64,000 nt of DNA from Ophthalmolycus amberensis. Taxonomy: Eukaryota > Chordata > Actinopteri > Perciformes > Zoarcidae. The stretch's first letter is position 1, and each line of letters opens with the position of its first letter. The stretch lies in assembly GCA_024529925.1 (NCBI GenBank), contig JAFEUB010000064.1, forward strand, positions 1,214,001 to 1,278,000, read 5' to 3'. Both the position numbers and the translations under genes were made by a program. Below, piece by piece: positions 12,101 to 25,154 of the stretch. Under the pieces are notes generated by a model that was not told the DNA's origin, searched no databases, and saw nothing but the letters and a program-made list of their open reading frames with translations.

Positions 12101-15100
12101 AAGCGCAGCATGCGGCTCCGGCTCTCCGAGTCCTCCATGAATCTGTCCCTGGAGGGGGTCGGCTCCTACTCGCCTCCCTCGTCACTGGAGCTGCCGGGCG
12201 GGTCGGAGAGGCTGCAGAAGGCCGGCAGCAACCCACAGAGAAAGCTTCACCCTGGGGCGGGCGTCCTGAGGAGAACCCCCGCCGTATCACCGGGTTCTGC
12301 GGATGAAGAGGACACGATGTCTGTCTATGTGCCACAAGTAATACGTGTTTACATCTTTATTTGTTTCTCAGACCGTTCCCTCACTTCTATGTGGGACTGT
12401 GAGTTTTAGAATGTTGAAGAAAAGCATCTCTACAGCAGCATTTTCATGTTTTGTATTGATATTAACAACCATCAATGTCTCAAATGAAACATGCTTTCTT
12501 ATTTCTTTTTAAATAAACTGACACACTTCTGTCCCAATCAAGACATCTGCAAATCTGGAGGGGCCCCCACAGGCCCGGCAGTCCATCCGGGCAGAGGACC
12601 AAGGCATCGAGGTGGCGGTTCTGGCCCTGGAGCGCCGCCCGGCTCCGTCCCTCGCCGAGCTCGACAGCAGCAGCTCCTTCAGCAGCATGGACGAGGACAC
12701 CGACTCGGACTCCGATCCGGAGAGCATGGCCCAGGCCCAGGCTCACTTCTACCAGCGTCCGCCGCTCGTGCGCTCTCGAGGCCGCGGCGGGCTGCACCGC
12801 ATGAGCGAGGCGTTCGTCTGTTTCTTCGCTCCGGACAAGCGGCTGACGCGACTGGTGGAGGAGCTGTCCAGGGACAGGCGCTCCATCTTTGGCGGCATGG
12901 TCCAGGACTTCCTCCAGGCACAGAGAGAGGTGCTCAAATCCCTGGCTTCCTCTTCCTCTTCCTCTTCCCGTGTGACCCCTGTGCAGCTCCTGCAGGGTCT
13001 GCGCTTCTTTCTGTCTCAGGCAAAGTGCTGCCTGCTGGACAGCGGAGAGCTGGAGCCTCCCATCGAGACGCTGGTGCCCGAGAACGAGAAAGGTAACCAA
13101 AACACGAACCCGGTGAACGTGTCAATACACAATACAGCTGACATCAATTTAAAACGCATTATATTTGAATGATAGCATGGACATGTTTTTCTTAAGAGTG
13201 CATACGTCTTGTGAGGCAGTGAAGTAACTTAATTCCCGTTTTCTTGCACTTAGTAAAGTAAATGAGTAATTGCAGGTCAAGAAGAGATGGCCTACCATAT
13301 CTCAACGATATATAGTGCAGCCTTAGGCCTCAAACAATCTGATTGGTTGATCCAACTTCCTGTCATGAGGAAGGTTCATATTGATGCAGCAGAACTAAAC
13401 TCGGACAGATTTAATTATACCCTGAATCTGTAGAAGTGAAATGGAAAACAAGCATCTCCTATAAGGTATACCTTATTAGAAAGTGTTTTATATATCGTAA
13501 ATGTGGAACTGTGCACATAAAAGTCATTCTCCACAATTGAAACCGAAGAAATAACAATTTTATTTCATCTGCAAATTGAATTTAGCCGACTGTGCCGGAT
13601 TACTTTCGGAGCTCAATCTTCTCAACCTCGTGAAAATTTCTGGTTTGCGTGATTAAGTTTGTCACATCGAAAACGAGGAGACGGTGCAGAGTGCAGCGGG
13701 GGACAGCAGGAGGCAGAGAAATGTGAAGAAAATAAGCCGTACTGTTAGAAAACACTGATTCAATAGAGCACGGTGCCAGAGGACGCAGGTCTATGGAAAC
13801 AGACAGCCTTTTTCTCATAAATGGTGGGCTGCCCAGGCTCCAGTGAAAGGCACTGTCAACACAAAGTAGTTTGCGTGGGGGGGGGGAGCTCATATTGTCT
13901 CTGGTGTTTAGAAAACAGCATTAGGAAAGCCCTTCCCTGACGCGGCTGCACTCACATCCATCACATTCAAAGCGCGATTCTTCTGGTTATTGTAAAGGCA
14001 TCGCAGGGTGCTAACTGGGAGGATTCTGGTTAGATCTTTTGACACAGTCCTGTGCGTAGGTTTGTCTTTTTTGGACTCCTTTGAGTGCGGCCGAGTGTGT
14101 GTGTGTTCGCAGGTGTGTTTATGCGTAAATGTGTCACGATGGATGGTTGCCTGGCAGTGCAGAGGCTTCGGGGGAAGAGCGGTCGGCCGCTGCCTTCCTT
14201 CCTTCCTCCCATCCTTCCGTCCTGCGCTCTGTTTTCTGATTTATCTCGCATTGCGTCGGTGGGAGGCATTTGCATTTTTTCTTTTTTTTTTCTTCTCCCC
14301 CTCGTTTATCATAAAAAGATATCACAGTCCCACGCTCACTTGAAGAGCAGCACGATTCAGGGGAGGGTGGGAGGGAGGGATTGAAATAGGCAGGATACTT
14401 TGAAAATGTAATCAGTTACAGAGATCTATGGGTAATAGCTGGAAAAAGACCGTTTTCTTCCTCAGAACTAGCCGGTAACTAACGAGGCTGTAATCGCATT
14501 ACATGGCATCTGTTACTCTTAAGAGCTGGTAAAAGAGAGAGGGATGCTGGGAGGAGAGGGAGGTGGAGAAACATGGAGAGCATGGAGGGTGTGAATGATT
14601 AATCATAAGGGAGAATGATATAGTAAGGTAGATGGGGGACGGAGGGGGAGGGGGGGGGATGTTGGGGGATTATACAGGAGGGAAACATGAGAGAGGGAGA
14701 GGAGGATATTGATGACGAGTGGAAAACAGTGTGCACTGGAGAATTGTTACCCACTTAGTCAGGACTGCCCACTGACTGCAGGAGAATCACTGTGTGTGTG
14801 TGTGTGTTTACACGTGTGAGAGCATGCATGTGTAACGAAACCCCAGATTTTTTTGCATTACACATCACTGTTGTCAGGCCAAAAATGAAACTGTATCTCC
14901 AGAATGTTAGCTTTACAGGTGCTAGGAAAACATAAACAAGGGGTTAAAAAGAGGCCCTGGAAATGTATTTTTGCCTTTGGCTCCCAGCATGTAAATAAAT
15001 ATGTGAACCTGTGGGTCTCTCTCTGATGAAGAGTCACCGTGTATGAAAGAGTACTGTAGGATTTTCATACTCTCTGAACTTCACACCAGGTGGACAAAAA

Positions 15101-18100
15101 ACATGAACAATCTGATGCAATCCAATACAGCAGCACGGCAATACATTCTACCTCCTGGGAAAGTTAGAGTGGTTTGTCAAGTCTGCCTCGGAAAGTATTC
15201 TGCTGTTGGGGTTTGACTTTTTTTATTCCTGTCTTGAGAAACTGACACAACCGTTTCACATTGAGCTGCCTGTTTAGAGTAACTCGCTCTAGAGTAACTA
15301 GCTCTAGAGTAACTCGCTTTAGAGTAACTAGCTCTAGAGTAACTAGCTTTAGAGTAACTAGATTTAGAGTAACTAGCTCTAGAGTAACTAGCTTTAGAGT
15401 AACTCGCTCTAGAGTAACTAGCTCTAGAGTAACTAGCTTTAGAGTAACTAGCTCGAGAGTAACTCGCTTTAGAGTAACTAGCTCTAGAGTAACTAGCTCT
15501 AGAGTAACTCGCTTTAGAGTAACTAGCTCTAGAGTAACTAGCTTTAGAGTAACTAGCTTTAGAGTAACTAGCTCTAGAGTAACTAGCTTTAGAGTAACTA
15601 GCTCTAGAGTAACTAGCTTTAGAGTAACTAGCTCGAGAGTAACTAGCTTTAGAGTAACTAGCTTTAGAGTAACTAGCTCTAGAGTAACTAGCTCTAGAGT
15701 AACTAGCTTTAGAGTAACTAGCTCTAGAGTAACTAGCTTTAGAGTAACTAGCTTTAGAGTAACTAGCTCGAGAGTAACTAGCTTTAGAGTAACTAGCTTC
15801 AGAGTAACTAGCTTCAGAGTAACTAGCTTTAGAGTAACTAGCTTTAGAGTAACTAGCTTTAGAGTAACTAGCTCGAGAGTAACTAGCTTTAGAGTAACTA
15901 GCTTTAGAGTAACTAGCTCTAGAGTAACTAGCTCTAGAGTAACTAGCTTTAGAGAGTAACTAGCTCTAGAGTAACTAGCTTTAGAGTAACTAGCTCTAGA
16001 GTAACTCGCTTTAGAGTAACTAGCTCTAGAGTAACTAGCTTTAGAGTAACTAGCTTTAGAGTAACTAGCTTTAGAGTAACTAGCTCTAGAGTAACTAGCT
16101 TTAGAGTAACTCGCTCTAGAGTAACTAGCTTTAGAGTAACTAGCTTTAGAGTAACTAGCTCGAGAGTAACTAGCTTCAGAGTAACTAGCTTCAGAGTAAC
16201 TAGCTTTAGAGTAACTAGCTTTAGAGTAACTAGCTTTAGAGTAACTAGCTCGAGAGTAACTAGCTTTAGAGTAACTAGCTCTAGAGTAACTAGCTTTAGA
16301 GTAACTAGCTTTAGAGTAACTAGCTCGAGAGTAACTAGCTTTAGAGTAACTAGCTTCAGAGTAACTAGCTTCAGAGTAACTAGCTTTAGAGTAGCTTTAG
16401 AGTAACTAGCTTTAGAGTAACTAGCTTTAGAGTAACTAGCTTCAGAGTAACTAGCTTCAGAGTAACTAGCTTTAGAGTAGCTTTAGAGTAACTAGCTTTA
16501 GAGTAACTAGCTCGAGAGTAACTAGCTTTAGAGTAACTAGCTTCAGAGTAACTAGCTTTAGAGTAACTAGCTTTAGAGTAACTAGCTCGAGAGTAACTAG
16601 CTTCAGAGTAACTAGCTTCAGAGTAACTAGCTTTAGAGTAACTAGCTTTAGAGTAACTAGCTTCAGAGTAACTAGCTTCAGAGTAACTAGCTTCAGAGTA
16701 ACTAGCTTTAGAGTAGCTTTAGAGTAACTAGCTTTAGAGTAGCTTTAGAGTAACTAGCTTTAGAGTAACTAGCTTTAGAGTAACTAGCTTTAGAGTAACT
16801 AGCTTCAGAGTAACTAGCTTTAGAGTAACTAGCTTTAGAGTAACTAGCTCGAGAGTAACTAGCTTTAGAGTAACTAGCTTCAGAGTAACTAGCTTCAGAG
16901 TAACTAGCTTTAGAGTAACTAGCTTTAGAGTAACTAGCTCGAGAGTAACTAGCTTCAGAGTAACTAGCTTCAGAGTAACTAGCTTTAGAGTAACTAGCTT
17001 TAGAGTAACTAGCTTTAGAGTAACTAGCTTCAGAGTAACTAGCTTCAGAGTAACTAGCTTCAGAGTAACTAGCTTTAGAGTAGCTTTAGAGTAACTAGCT
17101 TTAGAGTAGCTTTAGAGTAACTAGCTTTAGAGTAACTAGCTTTAGAGTAACTAGCTTTAGAGTAACTAGCTTTAGAGTAGCTTTAGAGTAACTAGCTATA
17201 GAGTAATAGCTTTAGAGTAACTAGCTTCAGAGTAACTAGCTTCAGAGTAACTAGCTTTAGAGTAACTAGCTTCAGAGTAACTAGCTTCAGAGTAACTAGC
17301 TTTAGAGTAACTAGCTTTAGAGTAACTAGCTTCAGAGTAACTAGCTTCAGAGTAACTAGCTTCAGAGTAACTAGCTTTAGAGTAGCTTTAGAGTAACTAG
17401 CTTTAGAGTAGCTTTAGAGTAACTAGCTTTAGAGTAACTAGCTTTAGAGTAACTAGCTTTAGAGTAACTAGCTTCAGAGTAACTAGCTTTAGAGTAACTA
17501 GCTTTAGAGTAACTAGCTCGAGAGTAACTAGCTTTAGAGTAACTAGCTTCAGAGTAACTAGCTTCAGAGTAACTAGCTTTAGAGTAACTAGCTTTAGAGT
17601 AACTAGCTCGAGAGTAACTAGCTTCAGAGTAACTAGCTTCAGAGTAACTAGCTTTAGAGTAACTAGCTTTAGAGTAACTAGCTTTAGAGTAACTAGCTTC
17701 AGAGTAACTAGCTTCAGAGTAACTAGCTTCAGAGTAACTAGCTTTAGAGTAGCTTTAGAGTAACTAGCTTTAGAGTAGCTTTAGAGTAACTAGCTTTAGA
17801 GTAACTAGCTTTAGAGTAACTAGCTTTAGAGTAACTAGCTTTAGAGTAGCTTTAGAGTAACTAGCTATAGAGTAATAGCTTTAGAGTAACTAGCTTCAGA
17901 GTAACTAGCTTTAGAGTAACTAGCTTTTGACACATTCTATGTTGTGTGAACGTTGCTATCCTCCAGAAATGAAATGTCCTTATGAAAAGAATAATAATCG
18001 GTGTTTATTTAAACATTTTTCTACAAGAGGAAGAAAGCGCCTCCATTTTCATTGTTGACACTTTCATTCAGTTAAATAATTCAACAGCACTAACAGCATA

Positions 18101-21100
18101 CCTGTCTGGGCCTCTTGCCAACGCCTCTAGACACGTTTCTCCACCTGCAAATGACAAAAGAAATAAAACTCTGTCGACAGGAAAAAAAAAACAGCCTCAC
18201 AGTAGTACAAAAGAAATGTCTCAGGCTCAGCCAAACGATGAACCCCTCTGTCCTCAGACCTGGCGCTGGAGCGGGCCATGTTCTCCTGCGTGCTCCGGCC
18301 CCTGAGGTCCCACCTGGAGAAAGCTCTGGTGGCGTCGCACAACCAGGACGGCACCAGCCAGCGCCTCACCCAGAACATGATCCGCCTGAAGGGGGACGCC
18401 GCCATGGAGCAGCTCGGCGTGCGGACGGGTGTCCCCGACAGCCGCGAGGTGGAGAGGGTGAAGCAGAAGCTGCTCCTGATGCAGAGGACGCACTCCCCCA
18501 TCGACAAGGTGCTGCTGCTGCTGCAGGTGTGCAAGTGTGTGCACAAGGCCATGGGGTCCTTACACGGTGAGAACATTCACACTATTTCACTGGATTTTAA
18601 AGGCTCTAAAGCAGGGCTCTCAAACTCATTTTCACTCCGGGCCACATCAGCATCATGGTCGCCCACAAAGGGCCGGTTGTAAATGTAACTACTCGTAACA
18701 TATTGTTAAATAACTCTCTGCATTCACAGTTTAAAGTAGTCTTCAATGTACTCACAATACATTTCCATGTTAAATGTACAGTAACCAGTCAAAGAGCTGC
18801 TTCTAACTGTTTAAGTATCTCATAATTTTGACTTTCTATTTCATAATTTTGACTGTCAATCTCATCTTTTTGACTTTCAATCTCATAATTTTGACTTTCA
18901 ATCTCATAAATTTGACTTTCTATCTCAGAATTATGACTTTCTATTATAGTTATGACTTTCTATCTAATAACTTCGACTTTCTATCTCATAATTTCGACTA
19001 TGGGGATATTTTTATTATTATTAGTCTAACTTTAAAAAAAAAAAAAAAAAAGATTTTTTGTTTTTGCTGGCGGATTCGCGGGCCACATAAAATGACGTGG
19101 CGGGCCGGATTCGGCCCGCGGGCCGGGAGTTTGAGACCCCTGCTCTAAAGTAAACAAGTAGTCCTAAAAAAACGACTGATTTCAAGTTCATGCATTTAGA
19201 GAGGGACACGGTCAACTGCAAATATTCCATTATTTCCGTTATGTTATTCAGCGTACTGTATTTGCTGCTTGAAAGCTTCCTTGAAAAAAAGGAATGGAGG
19301 TCAACACAATCTTTGCAAAGGCGAGAGTGTCTTTTCACTCAAGAGCTCCACACTTCAGGCGTACTGTATCTGTGTGCGCTGCAGCACGACCTGTCTGCCT
19401 CTCAGCACCACCGGCTGCAAAAGGATGCATCATCGGGGTAGTAAGGCTGAATATTAGCTGTTTTATATTTTTACCAAGCTGACGTTTACCCAAAAAAACA
19501 ACTTTTTTCTCCTTTTCTGTCCATACAAATTGCTATGATATATACATAATATTATCCAAATTATAAGTAACTTACGTCCTGTTGTTGTCTTTCCAGGACA
19601 GGAAGTGAGCTGGGAAGACTTCCTGCCGTCGTTGTCCTACGTGATTGTGGAGTGCAACAGGCCTCACATCCTGATAGAGGTGGAGTACATGATGGAGCTG
19701 CTGGAGCCCTCCTGGCTCGGAGGAGAGGGTACGACCTCGGCTCTTAATGGAGTAACGATTGACCTTTCACTATTCACACAGTAGAGTCTCATAACATATG
19801 GGACAACCTGTATTCAGGTAGATAGGATACACCCCCCTCTAATTCAGCATGTGTTGACTTGAGTTATGTGACTTAAGCTTGAGAGTCTACTACTCTTGGC
19901 CAGTAACTTGGCTGCAACTCAAGATTCTTTTCACTATCAATAAATCTGCCATTTATTTTCTCCATTCATTGATTAATATTGTGTTAAATGTCCGAAAATA
20001 GTGACAAATGCCCACAAAATGTCACTACACCCAAGTGGACATATATATTTAAATTGCTTGTTTGATCAACACAACAGCCCAAAAACCAAACATATTTAAT
20101 TATATATAAAGTACGATCATAGAAGACTAAGAAAACCAGCAAATACAATTGTTTCCTAAGGAAAATTACTGAATTTATTATTGATTCATTTTATGTGCAT
20201 CGACAAGTAAATAAATTCAGCTCTAGATGTTAATTACTTGCGACTAATTACATTTAGGTCATTTCATATTTTACTATCTGTATTTTCTTACATTCTTACT
20301 AGTAAGAAAACACACCAGTATTAAACCAATATGTTGCTCTGCCTGCTCATGAATCTGCTCTGAAAGTCCTGCTCTAAACTTTTACTTCAGACTATTTGTC
20401 TGTTATCTACAGTGACTAGAAGTTGTGTCCTCTTTTTATTGTTTGCTTTTGGCTCCAGGTGGGTACTACCTGACCAGCGTGTACGCCAGCCTGTGTCTGA
20501 TCCAGAGCCTGGACAGGGAGCAGCACCTCTCAGGCTGCCTGACCCCGGAGGCCCAGGAGGCTCTGAAGGAGTGGAGCTGCAGACGGAGCCGAGAGGCCCA
20601 GAGACAAAAGGAGAGCCAGCAGAGCCAGGTCGGTGCAGTGCCAGATGGTTGTTTTTCTTTATTGGAGTAGCACAACACAGAAACACTTGTAGTGTTACGG
20701 CATGTGTGGGTTTGCACAGTAATCTACTTTATAGCTGTCACACATAGCTGCCCTGTGCGAAGAGCTGATTGATGTGCGGAGCGTAGGAACTCCTGCTTGT
20801 TATGCAGTGAAACAGTTCTATGGGATGTTCTCCAAAAAATCTATTTAAAATGTTTTACGTTTTTATATTGGAGTTGCTGTTTTTGTATTTTAGTGATTTA
20901 CTATTTGCTTTCTCAACGCTCTCAGTACTTTGGATTATGAGAGTATTCACAGAAGAGAGAGAGAGGTCCCATGCTTAGTGATGCTGGAGGGGTAGAGTGA
21001 TTCAGAGCTTCCTAAAATATAGACTGGAACCTATTTTGTGTGTGGATCGAAACAACGAGTAATAAAAAGTGATTGACAGCAGGGGCACCGTACAATCCTT

Positions 21101-23344
21101 TATTGCAGACGTTGCACAGGTAATATAATATCTCGGACTTTTGGAACCACAAAGTTCAGTCTATCACCTTAAATCCTAAAAAAAGAAATCAACTTAAACC
21201 AGGAAGACACTGCATGATGTAAAGGGAGATCATATCTGGGACTCAACCATGATCTGACTGATTTTCAAGAGTCTGTGTCGGTCAGGTCACCATTGGTTGG
21301 CTCTTAACTAGTGTCTCATCTCTCATCTTCTGATGGACCAATCAGGGTCACAATAATAAGATGAAATGCGGACAGATTTATTACGAAATTCCAAAAAGAC
21401 ACTACGAATAATTGACAAACTGTTTCCACATTTCGTGATTCAAACCTGAACCTGTGTCGTGTTTTATTGAACGGCCACAAAAAGGCAGAACACAAACGAG
21501 GCGATAATCCCCCGAAAGAGATCAGACTTTACATTAATTACACTGATGGCGATGCAGGACATCAGATTACCGTATTCTACAGCTGTGACAGCGACAGGTG
21601 GGCCAGAAACGGGCAACAGCGACCCATATTTGACTCAAAGTTGATCTCAGGTATTACTGAAGTCGAGGGCAGCACTCAAATATTCCAGAGGTCGGGCAAA
21701 TGGTGGAAGCGTATAGTTCATCCGCCAGAAACGACACATGGGTTTCCCTCCTCTCTGCGTTTACAAATTCATCTTTCATTAGCCGTGAGCATTTTTAGAG
21801 GTAATCCGCTGATCTGGCTTACGACGGGGCACTAATACACCGACTTTCACCTACACTCTCCTATTGTCACCCTCCCGGCCCCAGATCTGGTAAAACAGTC
21901 CACCAGATGCCATGGTATGGGTGGGGTGGGGGGGGGGGGGAAGGCATTGTCATCCACAACGCTTCTGTCTCGTCACGTGGTGCCTCTCCTGGCTTCAAAT
22001 AGCCGATCTAACTCACCCGGCAGCCAGTTTTTCCACTGACACAGGCGGGATCAGTGAGCCAAGTGCTATGAAGAAGTGGGCGGTCAGATAACATGAAATT
22101 TATTGAGCCGCATCTACCCATCGAAGCAGGCAAACACAATATGCACACGGACAGCGAGGAGCTCAGTGACTCTGTAAGTTTTTGATGATGGCAGACCTGT
22201 TGATTGTGTGTCTTTCTTTGTCTTTTTAGAGCATATTTGGCCGCTTGTGCATCTGTGTGTGTGTGTGTTTGTGTGTGTGTTTGGGGGGGGAGGAGGAGGA
22301 GGGGAGGGGGGGTAGTTGTGTGTTGTGTGTGCAGGTAGGATGTGTGTGTGTGTGTCTGTGTGTGGCTGAGCAAGAGGATTCTCTCTGGTTTCTCAAGCTT
22401 GGATGTTTGGTAAAAGGATTATGTTGAGCATGTTTTCACTGTGTGTGTTCTGAGGAGAGCTGTGAGGGCGTCTGTAGGTGGCTGAATCTGGCGTTATATA
22501 ATCGCTCAGGTTAGGTGAAGTGTTTGAAGAGTGGCAATTGTTGAGAGGGACTCGTTAGTTGCGTGTTTGAGCGCTTTCTGTTCTTTTTTGAAAAGTTTGG
22601 ATGCAAGTGTCGGGGAAAAACTTCACCAGAACACCAGAGATAGAGCGAGCTTAATGGATTATATGTGGTGAGCTCGGATCGTGGACGCGCTCCACTGGAT
22701 TGATATTGGGAGTTTGTCAATGAAGCTGTAATATTGCAACAGAGAAAAAAGAGCAATTTCCCGAACACGACTGTTCATACGAAGCTCTCGGACCTGCTGG
22801 TTGTGTGTGTGGGAAGCAGGAGCTTTGTTTTTAGAGAGAATGTCTTTTATGAGCACCATTTATCACGGTGGATTATCAGCCTGTGTGCTCGCACAGCTCT
22901 CGCTCTCTCTCCTCCCCCTCTTTAGCCCTCACTCCATAAGACCCTTGACCTCTGTTTTGCATGAATACAGTATATATTCACTCTTGTTTTCCTCTCTCTC
23001 TCCTCCCTCCCTCCCTCCAGAGGTGCGTTCGGATACTGTTCCAGGACGGGGAGCAGAGCGCCGTGCGGACGTTGCAGTGGAGAGCCGGGGAGACGAGCCA
23101 GGCCCTGGCGCAGCTGTGCGCCGCCACTTTCGGAGTGTCCGACCCGCAGCAATACATCCTGTACTGGCGCAGCGGCGGCGAGATGAGGGCCCTGCCGCCT
23201 CAGGCTCAGCCCCAGGACCTGGCCAGCCACAGCGAGGGGGGCCCCTCGCTCTCCTACCTGAGGACCGACCACGACTTCAGCAAGATGCGGCGGCTCACCA
23301 GAGGTGGCGCCGTGGACCTGAGCGAGTCGGTGTGTGAGGAGTGA
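9191..23344 (+). CDS. rin1: Ras and Rab interactor 1 (RIN1-like), 11 coding exons
   Basis: Coding exons: 9191-9334, 9761-9875, 10078-10150, 10635-10726, 11573-11748, 12053-12337, 12543-13092, 18258-18566, 19597-19728, 20459-20628 and 23021-23344. They join in one open frame of 789 aa, close to human RIN1 (783) and shorter than RIN2 or RIN3. An SH2 domain spans about residues 20-135 (TFLVRK, Arg53). A Ser/acidic linker follows, then the RIN-homology and VPS9 region (about 395-640) with WEDFLPSLSYVIVE (Asp589) and GEGGYYLTS, and a C-terminal RA domain (about 683-770). RIN proteins bind active Ras and act as GEFs for Rab5 on early endosomes. The exact stretches LPLQLP and EAISHxGxEFWSS favour RIN1. 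The start is the ATG directly after the 9190 acceptor; a further upstream exon is possible. Most introns are short; 13093-18257 is expanded by a minisatellite. Confidence 0.9.
10939..11014. mobile_element. 76-bp hAT-type MITE in rin1 intron
   Basis: A complete miniature element with terminal inverted repeats TAGGGGTGTAACG and CGTTACACCCCTA, flanked on both sides by the identical 8-bp target duplication atttttat (10931-10938 and 11015-11022). An 8-bp duplication is typical of hAT transposons. It has no coding capacity and lies between rin1 coding exons 4 and 5. Confidence 0.88.
13093..15271. other. rin1 intron 7, non-satellite part
   Basis: About 2.2 kb of intron before the minisatellite. It holds short G runs (13876-13885, 14641-14658), a pyrimidine-rich segment with CCTT repeats near 14190-14220, a short TG run (14791-14807), and otherwise unique sequence. 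ORFs here show no recognisable domain. Confidence 0.6.
15272..17930. repeat. 2.66-kb minisatellite, 15-bp unit, with 669-bp higher-order repeat
   Basis: Roughly 175 tandem copies of agagtaactagcttt and variants in the last bases (gctct, gctcg, gcttc, ctcgc). A shortened form, agagtagcttt, recurs from 16390 onward. In the right part the order of variants repeats with a 669-bp period: the double short-unit signature occurs at 16704, 17071, 17373 and 17740 (spacings 367, 302, 367), and the rare variant gctatagagtaatagc occurs near 17195 and 17864. Because the unit is 15 bp the frame is kept, giving a spurious 232-aa RVTSF-type ORF. The array lies wholly within rin1 intron 7. Confidence 0.97.
18612..19142. 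mobile_element. 531-bp non-autonomous hAT element in rin1 intron
   Basis: The termini are CAGGGCTCTCAAACTC and its near-perfect inverse GAGTTTGAGACCCCTG. Both sides carry the identical 8-bp target duplication ctctaaag (18604-18611, 19143-19150). GC-rich subterminal parts (gggccacat, gcggcccgcgg-like) flank an AT-rich core of about 9 diverged copies of a roughly 20-bp unit (tctcataattttgactttc), at about 18815-19000. No transposase is present. It sits 46 bp past the splice donor of coding exon 8. Confidence 0.9.
20629..23020. other. rin1 last intron
   Basis: A 2.4-kb intron before the last coding exon. It contains a G-rich run near 21925-21940, GT-rich microsatellite stretches at 22251-22362, and a polypyrimidine tract before the 23020 acceptor. 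The part 21440-22200 has balanced composition and an open frame of 122 codons (21467-21835) without a recognisable domain; it could be conserved non-coding DNA. Confidence 0.55.
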
Positions 23345-25148
23345 GTGGGAGGAAGGGAGGGGGGAGGAAGGAGGAAGGAGGAGGAGGAGGAGATGGATGG
23401 TTGCTCTCGCTTTCGCTCTCTCTTTCTCTCTCTCTGGTTCTGTCTCTTTTTTTCTCCGGGCGGTGTGTTGTGTCTCGTCGTGGGTTCAGGACTCGTTTTG
23501 AAAAAAACCCCAACCCTTCTCCAGACTAGGAGCAGACCTTTAACGGTAAACTCTTTCCTGAAAAAAATGGACCAACAATGCCGAGCACAGCAGGACCAAC
23601 GGTTGTACTATGTACCGCTCAGTGTGGCTGCTGGTGTAAAGCAGTGTACTACTATTTGTGACATGGAAAATGTGTAATAAATGGATTTTGTTTTGTTATT
23701 TGAAACATGAACCCAGAGTTATACCGCGATAGGGATTACATCATTAAAAAAACGTGTGGAGGCTCAAATCCAAAGACAACTTCTGTGAGACTACTGTTGC
23801 CTGGAAACGAAAATCACTTCCTGTACGCACACCGAGAAGGCAAATAGTCCACCGTGGTGATGTAACCCTTTCACAGTATAGTTCTGGGCAACAATCTAAA
23901 AAGACACTTGGATGTTTTATTACTTCACTTTTATGTTGGATGGATACCACGTTGTTAAAAGGCTTTTTTTTCGGTGCCCCCTGGAATACAGTTAGACAAA
24001 AAAAGGGTGAGATGCGTTATAGCCGAGACCAAACCTCAATACCAAAGTGACAAAGAAACACAGATAAAGAGAGGCCATCTTGTCATACAACAGGTGTTTA
24101 CCTTGAAAGAAATGTCAAGCTCGAGGGAAGCTTTTAAATCAGCTGTTTATTTTTAGAGTCGACCACGGAGACAATTTTATTTATTTTTTGCTTATTTTAG
24201 TGCAGACTCTCCTCCCCGCTCGCGTATTCTATTAAGTGTTTTTTGGCAGGTGGAGTAATGAGCGAGTAGGAGGGAAGTGACAAGAAAAGCATCGGGCTCT
24301 CTTGTTTTTTAAAACCCGAGTGAGAAACAACATCACATCGACGCGCCGAGACAACCTGCGACAGATTTACTGAATGACTCGCGAATGTATTAAAAACAAC
24401 GTGTCAGACTTTAACCCCTTCACAACTGCATTCATTTCACCTTTCAACTCGCCGCTTTTTTTTGAGTTCTACTGTTTCTCTTGGCCGTACTGTAAAATAA
24501 CGTCACAACCGGTCTGACCAATAAACCAGGACCTCTCGGTGACTGGTAGAATGTAAATGTCAAAGGTCACCAGCTTCTGGTGGCCCCTGCTGCAAGTCAT
24601 CACTATCAACTGACTGTTCTACTCCGTGTCATTATCAGTTATCACGTTGTGTATTTTAAAACTAACTTTTAATTGTTCAACTCGTCGGGTAGATATCAAA
24701 CCTAAGTATGGATTTTCAACATATCGGGAGTTTTTAAATCAGCTGAGGGGGTTCATTTTGAGAACTATGACTCTGTGTTTTGAACATTATTGCATGCTTT
24801 TTCATTTAACGTGAAGGTTCTGCGAATGTGGTGCGCGTGAAGCATGTGTTCATTGTGAGAGCTCACTATTTATTTTTCTTTTTTTTTTTTTCGGTGTGAA
24901 AAAACACATGACTGTATTTTGTCAGGTAACTCCGTATCGCAATAAAAACAATTGCAATATCTGTTGACAGTGTTGCATTCAGTTTGGTTCTGTTTGATTG
25001 TGAATGTTGTGATTGGATGTCTTAAAGGAATTCAACCACCAGATGGAAGCAAACACCCTTTTACTCCTGCTGTTAAACCACCAGCACCCTCAGATGTGCG
25101 GTTTATTCAAGAGTGACGACATTCTAACGTAATTTTTTATTTTTGGTC
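23345..25148. other. rin1 3' UTR and convergent intergenic
   Basis: Sequence after the rin1 stop. An AATAAA lies 332 nt downstream (23676) and another at 24941, so a short and a long 3' UTR are possible. Immediately after the stop is a GGA/GGAA-rich segment followed by a CTCT run. The actr2 3' end approaches from the other strand and may end near 25149. No other gene is seen. Confidence 0.55.
23676..23681 (+). terminator. Polyadenylation signal, rin1
   Basis: AATAAA 332 nt after the rin1 stop codon, followed by a T-rich stretch (ttttgttttgttatt). An alternative AATAAA lies at 24941-24946. Confidence 0.6.
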
Positions 25149-25154
25149 TTTATT
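25149..25154 (-). terminator. Polyadenylation signal candidate, actr2
   Basis: AATAAA on the minus strand about 700 nt beyond the actr2 stop. It is one of several AT-rich candidates, as TTTATT also occurs near 25228, so usage is uncertain. Confidence 0.4.

Noticed and set aside
12480..13100. 206-aa minus-strand and 201-aa plus-strand ORFs over rin1 exon 7
   Set aside because: They are other-frame shadows of the GC-rich exon; only the frame joining the neighbouring exons matches RIN1.
15261..15959. 232-aa RVTSF/RVTSS repeat protein
   Set aside because: The 15-bp repeat unit is a multiple of 3, so any stop-free frame stays open. There is no promoter, domain or splice context, and it lies within a rin1 intron.
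15272..17930. CRISPR-like array
   Set aside because: The units are contiguous 15-mers without unique spacers, and the locus is a vertebrate intron.
21467..21835. 122-aa ORF in the last rin1 intron
   Set aside because: It has no recognisable domain, no splice context and lies inside an intron; kept only as a possible conserved non-coding region.
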